Shown: positions 1 through 12,600 of the stretch, piece by piece
How positions within the stretch are numbered: position 1 is the stretch's first letter
Layout of the letters: each line of letters starts with the position of its first letter
Origin: Enoplolaimus lenunculus
Lineage: Eukaryota; Nematoda; Enoplea; Enoplida; Thoracostomopsidae
Direction of reading: 5' to 3'
NCBI GenBank assembly: GCA_030248215.1
Contig: JASANG010001299.1
Location: forward strand, 1-64,000
DNA: 64,000 nt
Position numbers and translations under genes: made by a program
Notes under the pieces: model-generated
Database searches by the model: none
Told to the model about the DNA's origin: nothing
The model's input: the letters and a program-made list of their open reading frames with translations, nothing else

Positions 1-416
1 TATGTGTACAATACGTAAGTGTATATTCTCACGCGGAGCTCAATAGCTGGGTTTCTGTAATCTTACCTAAGTATTTAGTTAAGTTATTCTCAAGTAATTA
101 CTTAAATCGCCAACTTAAGTATATACTGAAATTTTAAGCAAAACAAATAAACGCCAAAATCCAGCCATTGTCGTAACAAGAAAGTCATAGTTTTGCTTTT
201 TATATTATGGAGGCAAATTTTAATTAACTTGTACTTAATTAGGGTTTCAAAACCGCAGTTAGTTTGTCCTAAAATGAAAAATATCCGGTTCTGGCGAATT
301 GTTCAAAAATGAAATTTGGTAAAATCAGCTGTTTGGACACAAACAATTCGTCCTTTTCAGCCATTTACGTGATGCGTATTCGTGAGAAAACATTTTGCAA
401 ATTTTCCCACGCCCAC
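1..416. other. 3' flank of the LLTP gene
   Basis: AT-rich sequence with no open frame worth calling. I looked for a polyadenylation signal on the minus strand below 417 and saw no convincing AATAAA. Confidence 0.4.
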
Positions 417-674
417 TTAAAACCTGAGTTGTTCGATAAATCCGCCAAACACACGATTCAAATCCGCCAGTGCTGGTTGAAGTTCTTGCTGAATTTTCTC
501 ACGTTCACTCCATATTTGAGTGCCGAGTGGTTCCAAATGTCTAGACAAATGTCCGACGACATGCCGTCTGGACTGTACGTAACTTTTCCACGCTGCACCT
601 ATTGGGTTATTAGCACCGTTGGAAAAATTGGGCAGCAAGCGTCCATTCCACGAAAGACGTGAGTATTCGGCAAG
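417..674 (-). CDS. LLTP last exon, amphipathic C-terminus
   Basis: Phase 0 in, 85 codons then TAA at 417-419. LAEYSRLSWNGRLLPN leads into a long amphipathic helix (REKIQQELQPALADLNRVF). That is consistent with a lipid-binding C-terminal tail, although a coiled coil is also possible. Acceptor ATTTTAG. Confidence 0.75.
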   Translation of the reverse strand, partial: LAEYSRLSWNGRLLPNFSNGANNPIGAAWKSYVQSRRHVVGHLSRHLEPLGTQIWSEREKIQQELQPALADLNRVFGGFIEQLRF

Positions 675-3600
675 CTAAAATCAACCAGCGACTCAATGTG
701 CTTCATAAAAAACAAACAGATTCACGTATCTGTTCAAAGTTTTAAAATTATAAGCCGTCTAGAAGTTGGGACACATATTACTAAGGTTATGCCACTGTAA
801 ATTTCAATGAGTTAATTAATCAACTCAAAGAACAAGTTAGTGTAATTTCTGGATATTTCGGAGTTAATAACAGTAAACATTAACTTCCTTTGAGATGATT
901 TAATCCCAGGTGAGTTGATTAGTTTTTCTACAGGTAGAGGAACGCGACTCGGTAGAAAAACTATAGAGCAACGGTTTGTTGCAGGAGCACAAATTGTACA
1001 ACCTTTAACTAAGGCTTGGCAAATCTTTCTACATTAATTAGATTACAAGTTTCACCTAAATGCATGAACGGTTTTTGAACTTCATAAAGTATCCACGCAA
1101 TATTTCACAGTTATTTAGGAAAGAAAACACAACGCTTCCTTCCGATGAGCAATTTTCATTCCAAAACTTCCAGCATTGCGTCGCTGGTTTAATCAATCCG
1201 GTCAAATTAAATTACAAATCTCGGTTACTCGAAGTTCTTTGGCGAAATTTGGTCTCCAGTAAACGATCGTTTTCAGCGTATCGTTTGCGGCGACATATGC
1301 TATAAGCTCTGCATCCATATTTCGACTTCCATCATTTTTTGTGTGCCACAGACGTGCTTTTGCATTTTTGTCGTGCAGAAGACGAGCAGATCCTTGTATG
1401 AGTACTTGGCCGGTATCTGAAACGCGATATTTTAAAGCTTTTCACGCTCTTGTACACGTCTCTTTTCAAGATTGTTAAGGCTTAAAGTTAGGCAAAAACT
1501 TAAACATTGTCTTAGGCATAAACTGAGACAAATGTCACTGATTAGTCTTAGGTTTGTACCAAGGGTTTTCTTGAATCGTAAGCGCAAGCCATAGCCTAAA
1601 GACTCAATTTAAAGCTACGGCTAAGCTTCGCGAGGGAAAGTGTACAAGAGCTGGCGTCACGGTGTAATTCTTCCCCCCGGGACAACTTAAACTTGTTTAA
1701 TTCTTTCCCGGCTCGCAGTATAATTCTTCCCCCGTTTACTTCTTCCCCCAGACAAATTAGACTAAAGACTAGTTTAATTTTTCCCCGCTCACAATATAAT
1801 TCTCCCCTTCAACGGTATGTTTTCCCTGACAACTGTCACAGTACAATTTTTTCCTCTGTTGAATTTCACCCATTAGAACCGACATCTTCTCAAACAGTTG
1901 TACAATTTGTTTCAGAATACCAACTTAATAAAATTTGAATATTGCCTTCGGACCTGCAAAACTGATATAATTTATTGCTCCAGGATGTTTACTTTTTCGC
2001 AAAAGCAATTTTTAATGCCTGACCTCAGTTTTGAGATTTGTGACCTGAAAAAATTACTGATTTTATATAACAACTGGTTTAAAATGTTTATTGTAAAAAA
2101 TGAAAAACATATATTGCCCAATATTGTTGGATTCTGTTTTTGGATTTGGCTTTCCCACAACCCAATACAAACCGCATGTTCTTGCCGAATCCGAATCGGA
2201 AAATTTGTTCTCACCCTGGTCATGGCCGTTTGACCACAAATCACGTGTTTCTAGTTTGAGCAAAATGGAAATGTCGCAAATTATAAGTGTTATTCGAAAA
2301 ATCCTGCTAAAAACTAAATTTTCTTTTTTTTTTTGCGTAAAAATATAGGATTATATATTCTATTTTAATTGAAATTCAACAAAGTTTCTCCATATTTAAC
2401 GCCATGCTATGTATTGGATTTGCACACAACATTGCACATAAATGTGCCCGCAAAGTTTATGGAAGAAATAAACTGGTTTAATTCAACCAGGGGAAAATTA
2501 TACGGGGAAAGAATCAAACCGCGACTTTATTGGGGGCAAAATTAAGCCGGTATGTGGGGAAAAATTAAACTGGTAAAAAATTTTCCGGGGGAAGAATGAA
2601 AGTCCACCAGTAAATCGGAATTAGTGTACACTTACAAAATTTTTTGGGGGCTTTAGAAATATCAACTTAAACTAGGATATACATGATCTAGTTATTGTTA
2701 AAATATCCAGATAAAATCGCAAACAAAATTTCTCAACAAACTTTAAATTAAACATATTAAATTAAAATTGTACAACGAGTTCAAAGCTGACAAACTTTAT
2801 TGCGTAATAAATTTTCAACAAAGACGCCAAATTCTGCTGAAGTTTCAGGATTCTCGAATACCCGGAGCGTAGTCAAGATTTTATTTCGGAAGTTATAATT
2901 TTATAAGAACAATTTTTTGGCCTTTAAGACGCACAGGGTTATGCTAAAGAGTGGCAAAAGTGTTTAGCATTGTCTTTAAAATTATTCCAGTGAGGATATA
3001 TTCCATCTACCTTTTTTCTTGTATACAGCTTTGTCCCAGCCTATAAATTATCCGCACCAGATAAAAACCAACGGAAAAAATTTTTCATTTCTGTTTTTTC
3101 TGTTTTTTTTCGTAAGGGGTAGAACAAACGGGAAAAATTCTTTTTATAAAAGTATATTAATGCCAGTAAACAACTTGTATAACACAACAGAACGTTGTGG
3201 AATACTTCAACAAATTGGGATTTTCATGCCACCTATGCGGTGCGAAATTCGCTTCAGTGCCATCGTTTCCATGTGGTGTAAAGTGCTAGTTTTAAACTCA
3301 ACATTTGATTAAATATAGGTATGTAACAATGAATCTTCAAGTTGCGTTAGCAGATTTTTTGCCGAACTGAAACCCACAAGTTTGTCACTGACTACCTTGC
3401 AGACAAAATTATTTAGACATCTGGCACTTTGCAATGTGTATATTATGCTTATTGTGTCTTATAGAATGTAGATATATACTTTGCAAAATAGTGATGTGAT
3501 TCTCTTAGTTTTGTTTGGCACCAGATTTAGCATCCATCAACGTCTTTTCATTTGTTGGAGCAGGAGTAGACATTTTTTAATTTTTTCTTTTTTGTGGAAA

Positions 3601-6600
3601 AAATGAAAAACACTATTGTTTCCTTTTAATTCAATATTTTCGGAAAAAATCGAGCCCTGATTACCCATATCTGTAAGCTCCCAAACAGTAGCAGGAACAT
3701 TTGGATTGTAGGTAAATGTTTCTTGTAGCACAGGGGTCCCGTCTCGCGATAGCACCCAGCGCCATTTCCACACCGCTTTTGCACTCGCGTTATGCGTTTC
3801 TGGTTGTGCCACCTGGTTGGTTAAATTCCAAAAGTTTTCTGGTGTGTTTGCCTGAAAAAATGAAAAATTTAAAATTTAACAAATTTTAAACCAGTTAATA
3901 CGTTCCCCTAGAAAAAAAGGCCCTCGAAAACATTGGGAATTTTCGTGACAGAGAAACACAACCTCTGGCAGTAAAACTATTGCTTCCTTCTATAAAAATG
4001 TTTTGGCGTTAAATTAGGCAGAAATCTTTTCCATGTCTCGCTGAAAATTTTCCGCGCCCTCCGCCTTCTAAGTTGTTAGGTGGGCAACAAGCCGGACTGC
4101 AAAAGGTCTAATTTGGGAGATAATGTTTTAGTGTAAAGTTTTATAAAATAAGTTTTTAGAGTAAAATTTAAATTAAATTTTCAACGCAAAAAATTTTGAG
4201 AAATAAGTTTTTAGCGTAAAATTTTGAGAAATAAGTTTTTAGTATAAAATTTCAAAAAACAAATTTTAGCGTAAAGTTCAAAGAAATAAATCTCTAGCGT
4301 AAAATTTTAAGAAATAAGTTTTAGCGTACACTTTTAAGAAATAAATTTTTAGCGTAAAATTATAAGAAGCAAGTTTTTGGCGTAAAATTTGCAGAAACAA
4401 ATCTCTAGCGTAAAATTTTAAGAAATTAATTTTGAGCGTAAAATTTTAAGAAATAAGTTTTTTGCGCAAAGTGTCAAGAAATAACTATTGAGCGTAAACA
4501 CTGCAGACGATAAGCACTCCCCTGCAGTAGTTAGTTTCTTTTTTACAGGCTACAATTCTTAGCAGACTAGAACTCAAAAAGGGTCAGTTCTGGCCCAACC
4601 TCTACAAAAATTTTCGTACGGCTGGTATACAAAATTCCTGGGAGCCCAAATTTTTTTGGTTTCTGTACCACATTCGGCTGGCTACGTGGGTTTCTTTTTG
4701 AAATTACAAAAATGTTACACTTACCTCAATTTGTATACCGTTTGCATCACTAGAAATAATCTTGTAATCGTACTCATCGATGCGTCCTGTTCCCATATTC
4801 TTGAACGCGTGTCCAAATGCATTTTCCTGCGTGCAACTTTCATTTTTGCCGCAGTATCGCAACGTTTGTTGTGAGTATCTAAAATACAATAAACAAAAAT
4901 GCATTGAGTATCTAAAATACAATAAACAAAAATGCATTACACGCGTAGCTCAAGAAGAAGGGTACGGACCATTGGAGGTACATTTAGTATATATCTTGGC
5001 GGTGAGAACATTTGTCTTTAGTTGAAATAACACCAATGACACCTATGTCTTGTCCCGCAGTTTTTTCTGCAATCTTTCGGCGAACCTTCACCAGGCCTAA
5101 ACTTTATTGCAAAAAATAGAAAATTATTCTGTTACATTTTCAAATAATTAGATATTTTCAGTGTTTGACATGGGCACCAATCCTCCTGAAATAATTTATC
5201 CGCTCTTGAAGATTTCAACATTTGTTGTAAGTCATCGAAAACCCTGCTCCTGAAAAATACTTAGCCCCACTAATGTACTGACCCGAAAAAGGGGGGGTAA
5301 TAGGAGAGGGGGTCCCCATGTTGAGTCCCAATCAATAGGAGCCCGTATCCCTAATAAGAGTCCGTAAGCGGATAGAGTCCCTAAACCCTAATTAAAATCC
5401 ATAAATGCCAATTATCCCTAATTGTAGCGCAAAAATGACTCCGGGACCAAATAAAGTTGAGTTCGAAACTTTAAAGCATACTTAATGTTTTGAAAGTAAC
5501 ATTCCAAAGTATAAGTTTGCATTATCGCTCAAGCTTTTGTTGCAAGGTAAAAAACGTTGAATGCAACAGATACTAGCAAAACAGTCCGTAACCGAATAAC
5601 AGGGGGTACCCTCTTGAGAGTCCAAATAATATCACTCCCTCTTTTTATTCGGGTTACTACAGTATTAAGGTAGCCAGGCTCGGGGCATGGTTTGATACAA
5701 GACGTCGTCGTGGTTTCATTAACCATATCATACAATGCAGCAACGCGTAAATGTGAACAAAACGAGCTAGAAGTGTTATATTTTTATATCACATCGAGCA
5801 AATTAAAAGTATATATCTGCTTTAATATATCAAAACATTTTAAATAAATTTGCAGCTACCTGTGAACATAAAAATAACGTAATTTTTGGTATTTCTACAA
5901 CGAATACGGAAAGAGACACTGATATTTACGCAAACGGACCAATGTATAGAACAGGGCCGTAACAATAGTATAAGCATATTCCCAAGCCTAAGCCAAAGCT
6001 TAAGCGTAAAATTAAGCTTAAAGCGTAAGCCTTAGCCTAAGCAATAACTTTGTCTAAAGCTTAAGCTTATTCTATTGCAGTTCCGCGCAAAAACGTTGCA
6101 CCACTGATCTTTACATGAGCCTGTAAACGTATATGCGTTTAGACAGCGGAATGTATAGCTTCGTACCCTTTAAAATACAAATGTGACACATAATGGCGAA
6201 TAGTGATACTTCTTAGCAGTTGTATAGTCCGTAATGGGTTTGGTGTTGTTGTTGTTGTTGTTATTGTTCTCAACTGAACGCTTCCCAACAAATCTTTATA
6301 GCCATCTGGTGAATAGTTTAGCCGGATTTCAGCGTCAAACGAACAATTTCCCAGTGTTTCTGGTGGTTGAAACGGATTCAAGCTACAAAACAGACCGTTG
6401 CACCCTGAGATATCGACACTGACAGATCCAATCATAGGCTAAAAATAAAATTGAACTTATACACCAATCAGATTTCTTGTTGGGACTGACACAATACAGT
6501 TATCCAACAGCGTTAGTTTTACATCATTATTGTTTGCTACATCTCTCAATCGCTACTTGGCCTAGGTCGAACGGCTGTTTGCTCAGAATAGCAAGCTGGA

Positions 6601-9600
6601 CTAGGGCAATTGGTGATTGGCTTGAATAGCAGATTGGCCTATGACATATATTACTTTTTGGTCGAGTTTTTTGAGTGCCTCGAGTTCAATGGTACCGAAA
6701 CCTTACGTAATTTTTGTAGATGAGTTTTTTGAGGTTCAACGATTAAAATGCAAAGGACATCTTGAAGCTGAAATCCGTTAGAGTGATGTTTACGATGTAG
6801 TGATTGCATAATTTTTGGCAAGAACCAGTGCATGGTTGATATTAAATTTGAAACATTAAATTTTTAAAAGAAAGCAAACAAAGATTTCAAACCAGCTAAA
6901 TTTTACTCCGCCTAAAATCGATTCTCGGATTGGTTGCATCGAGATGGACGTTATTTTTAAAATCACCGCTCCAAATGTGTTGTTGTACTGTAAAAGTTTT
7001 GGTTGCTGCTCTGTTGTCAAAGGTATTTTAAACTGCCGTATAACTTGCATCATTTTTGTAGAATCATTCATTTCGCAATTATAGGTATGTTTTACTACCC
7101 AGCATAGTTTAAGAAGTTGGAAAAATAATTATTTATCAAAAATTTCAATTGTTAAAATGGCTGATATCACGCTTTGAATATTGATCGCTTTAGAAATCGA
7201 GCATGATAAATAAGGATAACGTTGTTTGAGTGTTCTTACATGGCTCAATACCGGATTGTTGAGTGCAATCGTTGAATAGTACGTCGTTTCTGATGGCCGT
7301 AAAAAGTTTACTGTTATTGTTGTTGTTTTGCTTTGATCATTTGCGTCTGGGCTGAAATTATAACTTGTCATATCGCTCATTCATTTGAATTCGTTCATTG
7401 AAAGGTGTAACCAGAAGCGAATGAAAGGAGTCACTCTAAGAAAAATTAATCTAGCAGCGAGAGGTGCTTTCCTATTAATTTCTAAGACTCTACAATATTG
7501 ATACAAGACGGGGAAAAGTTGACTAAGGGTTGAGTTTACCCTAAATTTAAGCGTTTCGTTTTCTCGATAGGCGGCATTAGAAGTCTTATTTTTGGCTGTT
7601 ACTTTCAGACTGTCGTAGCAGATAAAAGAAACAATATGGGTACTCACATGGACGGTTTCAAATGGCTGCCCTACTTTACCGGTGCCAAAGATTGGTGGAC
7701 ACGTTTACTTAAACGTGAACGGAAGCATCGCGCAAAGGCGATTGATAAAGAGAATATATCCATTCGCGACAGTTTTGGAGCCAGCTAAAACCTAAATTAG
7801 GCTCTCGGTTACTTATTCGTTGATTTAAATCTTTGGAGATTTTAAAAACTCCCTGTAAAATATATTACACAAAAAATATAAATGCTTCGTATTTGTGCCG
7901 CCTTTACTCAGCATAGTGTTAAGCAGAGCAATTAAATTTTTATAATTTGGTTCACAATGTGGCTTTCGGACAGGACTATAGGCAAAGGATGAATTCGTGG
8001 TCAACACCCTGCATAAAAACCTATTTTGCCCCGGTTTTATAAATTAATGTATAGAACAGGATTGTAACAGTAAGAATAAGTGCATTCATAAACCTACGAA
8101 TTAGCATTAGAATGAGCTTACACCTAAGCCTAAGCCTAAACTTTACAATAAGCATTCATTTTTGCTTCATGAAAAATTCTCGTGACCGAATACCGGGTAG
8201 TAAATTGTTTCTCTTTATGCGTCATCCACTTTTAGTTGCGCCCAGCATATGGAAAATGGAAACGTCAATTTTCCATTACTGTTTTCAAAAACAGGGGCAG
8301 TAGGAAATTGAGTTTGTCAAAACTCGTCAAGCGGTCAATTGATCCGTTTTTAAAACAGTATAAGGAAACAGCAATAACAAATTGTAAAATTTGCAATTTC
8401 AATTTACCACTACTAGTTTTGAAAAAAGAAGGCAGTGGTAAATTGAAACTTTTTTAAAACAAGATTGGTAAACTGATAAGGAAAATTTCGTTCTGTAAGG
8501 GAAATTGAAAAGCGTCAAAAACCGTAGTGGTAAATAGATACTTTATATGAAGCTTCCGGAGAATAATACAGTATATGACAATAGTCAATGAACGTCACTG
8601 AATGCGGTATATTTGTCTCTCTTACACTGTTCAGTTTCGCAACTGAATGTGGTATATGTCTTTTACACTGTTCAGCTTCAAATGGCGTTACATATTTGAC
8701 TCATTTACACTGTTCAGCTTGGAATGTCGTTCAAAATTGATGTTTCATGAATACTCTTGAAAGCGAGCTGAGAACAGATATCAGTTCGTATGAGGACTAC
8801 CTGTGTAGTTTTGTGGATCAAATACTATAAATTCGAGACAACATTTTCGTAGGTTTTTTAATATGAATTGCCTAAATAACTTAAATATTCCGTTAAGGGC
8901 GTAGCCAGAATTTCGTTTAAGAGGAGGATGTAGACCTGCGGGACTACTAAGCTTAAGCTTTAGATAGATTTTTTGCATAGGCTTAGTTTTATATGCTTAT
9001 TCTTACGCTTAGGCATAGGCAGAGGAATATGCCTATACTATTGTTACCGCCTTGTTCTATACATTGGCCATTAAGTTCTCGGTTTACCAATGTATCCCTA
9101 ACTTCCGATATATGAACCAACAAACTAGTAACAACTCCACAAAACAAAAGTAAAAAGCAAATCTTTCGTTCGATACAACCTCAAACGACAAATTTACGCA
9201 TTGATGATCTCACATTTAATCAAAGGCCTGCCCCGCCACACATTAACAATAACAACAGCAACGACAAGTTTAAACATTAATGACCTCTCATTGACCTTTA
9301 ATTTTACCTAACGATTCTTGTCATCCGAATTTTAGTTTTAAACTGAGGAAAAATATAATAGTTTAAAATTTAGTGTTATTCTTCAAAATTTATAAACAGG
9401 GTAAATATCGCAAATTGGACAAACTAAACTTAGTGTTCAATTTACCACTTGAATCAAAATTTGCAGTATTAAAGGAAATTTGAGTTTGGAAAATGGGTCA
9501 ATTTTCCATATCTATCAATTTTAAAATCAGTAGTGGTAAATTGATTTTATTTGATTTTATCAATTTTCTACTTCATTTTATAAATTAGAGGGCAATGGTA

Positions 9601-12600
9601 AATCGACACAAATTTAAAATTCAATTACCCACTGCCTCTGTTTTTGAAAACAGTAATGGAAAATTGACGTTTCCATTTTCCACATGCTGGGCGCAACTAA
9701 ATGTGGATCACGCATTAGGTTAGCCATCTTTCATTGTAATTAAAAGCAAATGAATTGTGCCTGGAATGCTCGAAAGTGTGAACTGAAATGTCAGTTCAAA
9801 TCATTGCATTTTTAGATGTTGTGACTATAATTATGTGGGATACAGCGTTGCTTTGAAATGTAAGAGCTTCACAAGTTATAATAGAGTTGTTGTAAAAATA
9901 ATTTCTATAAATAATATTACCGGATAGTGTATTTTATAGCTGGGTGAAATCAGTGTAGAGGGAATAGATTGCTTAGCAAACTGACCTCATTTGGTGAGAT
10001 TAAAAATTTGAGTACATATCTCTTTTAGCTGTGATTCTGGTTGCAAAAGCGTTGGTCGTGCCCGCAGAGACCCTTTCGTTTATTTGATGGCGACCGAGGA
10101 ATTAGATGAAAAGTTTCGATGTTATGAAATGTTTTCGCGGAATATAATTTTGTTGGTTGGGTGAACGTCTAATCTGAAGAATGCGAAAATCAATTTTGTT
10201 ATTTTATATAGAACTTGAGAATGTCAGCCACAATTTATGATATTTGAAAAGGTTATAATAATGAGTATAAAAGCGGTTCTGTATTGAATCGGGAGGAGTT
10301 TTGTGGGCTGTTGTTGAGGAATTCCAATTGTAAGCTGGTGTGTAGCATTGTTTGGTACTGATAAGTGCTGGTTTAATTTTCTGTGACTTAATTTATGAAT
10401 TTTGTGGCGATTTTTTGCGATCCACTACGTGTAATATTCCTGAATAGGACACTGCCCAATCTCGGTGTTGTTTCTATTATCTGGTTGCTTGGTGTGTCAC
10501 ATTAAAGCATTTCTTGAGATTTTGCGAGTTCCATATTAAAAAATAAAATAAAATAACTAAGTTTATCTATCACATAAGCCCTACATAACAATATGCCCCA
10601 ACGAGCAAAAATAATAGAACGTGATGGAGTCAATTTTAAAAGGGCTAATGTCTAACATTCAGCCTCTAGCAGTAGAAATTACGCATCCGCAGAAAAATTT
10701 TCGTGAAGTGCTTCATGGTAAGGTTTAACTTAGGATTAAATTAGCGGGATCTCCTGGTCGCACAGTTTCGCGGCGTATTCATAAAGGTATCTTGTAGTAC
10801 CAAACTGACGGTATATAGAGCAATGTACCGAAAAATTTGCATGGATGCGCAGCTAATCCGTGAGTCTGACCCCAAAACAGCCGCATGCTGTGAAGGTGCC
10901 GGGGGTGCGGACGGCCTCCACAAAAAACGAGTTCTGTTGGAAGCGCCTGCGTCGTCGTTTGCGTGACCCCAATAAAATGTTTAGGTCTCGTAAATCATTT
11001 AGCTTATCAGAGAATATACCCAGGCTAAAATTGTGCCTAATTAAAGTTTACGCATCACCAAAGATCTGAACGGAAGACTACTCACTGGAATGTTTTTCAT
11101 TACCAAGATAGTAAACATTTTCTCAGAATTTCTCTAGAAATTTACCTAAAATAAACTTTACAATTTGCATGATCAGGTAGTCGTAGGTCGCTTTCGATTA
11201 GCATCAGAATAGTTCGACGAGGAAAGTAGAGCTTGAGTCTGCGTCGAGATAACGTTGGATGTATTTGATCTTGCTGAAGCTAAAACGCCAGAGAGTAAGC
11301 TTTAGGGTACTATATGTTACATTTTATTTTTAGTATTTCCCAAATGTATACAATGAGCAGAATGTGACACTTCGCCACATTATGCATTTTACATGCGTGA
11401 AGCATCACGCTGCCGATCTCAAAGGTATATTTTGCCTAATTTAGGGAGGGGGCTAAAGCGGTTTATATTTTCATAATTAACCATGCATAATTGCGTCCTA
11501 CACTGCTATTTGATGTTTAGACACGTTAAGCATGCTCATATAGGAAAACGTTTTAAAAATATATACTAGTCAATGTGGTTGCAAAATTTTCAACCGATGC
11601 CAATATATATCCCGGGAACAAGCCCTAACGCTACTTTAATCTTACAGAATTAATGCATAAACCAACTTTGTACAATGTTCTGTTACAACGATATATTCGC
11701 AAAATTTTACTAATCTATATATTGGATTTTGGGCAACGTTCCAGCAAGATCACAATATGCAAATTAGTAGAAGTTTGCATAGACATAAAACTGTTGTATC
11801 GATGTTTTTAGTAAATATTATATGTTTGTGTTTTGTTCTATTATGCAAATGCAGTTTGGTGTATTGATAGAAATATGTTGTCTTTAGCTATACTCAAGTT
11901 GCGAAGTGTATTTTTCAATACAGAAGTGAATCCCGGTTCAGTCCTTCCTTTATTAGGAATGAATGCAGTACCGAACCAAGAACACCGTATACATTAAAAC
12001 GATGGTTTGGTGGTGTTTGAGTTGTCACTTAGCTTCAAAACGTATAAGTATAGTCTAGAAAAGAAAATTTTAGTATCTATTGATTTCAACTACTTGTACT
12101 GCATCGCTTTTAGTATTCGTTCCGTACCTGAAGTCCAAAACTATTATCATGAGCGTTCAGTAAATCACTAATCAGCATTAATTCAACAATTTTCGTGCGA
12201 TTGTGACGAAATTGACAATTTTTGTAATCAATTTGAAACGGTCTCGTGACGTGAAATACCTGCAAAAAAGATTAAGTTTATATTTTTAATACATTAACTA
12301 CATGCAAAATGAAGGGTGTACAGAGGATTCCAACGGTATAAAGATGAACGTTCCCTTCTCAGTTCTCATTACGGTCATCTTCGCTCCTGGTCAAATTTTT
12401 GGTTCATCAGATCAAAAAGCGTGCCCCTTTGGTATTTTAACACATGCAAAAATGAGGGGCGGAACGTTTTTCTACGAGACTGCAATAAAGTAAGCTTAAA
12501 CTATAGACAAATTTTTGCTTAGGTTTAGGCTTAGGTATAAGTTCATTGTTACGCTTAGGTCTATGCTTAGGAATATGGTTATCTGTTATATTCTTGTTCT

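Noticed and set aside
6230-6425. Leucine-rich plus-strand open frame
   Set aside because: Shadow of the threonine-coding (ACA)n run in LLTP exon 43 on the other strand.
10741-10960. Open frame on the minus strand with an ACAG acceptor
   Set aside because: No family features and no donor giving the phase needed between exons 37 and 38.
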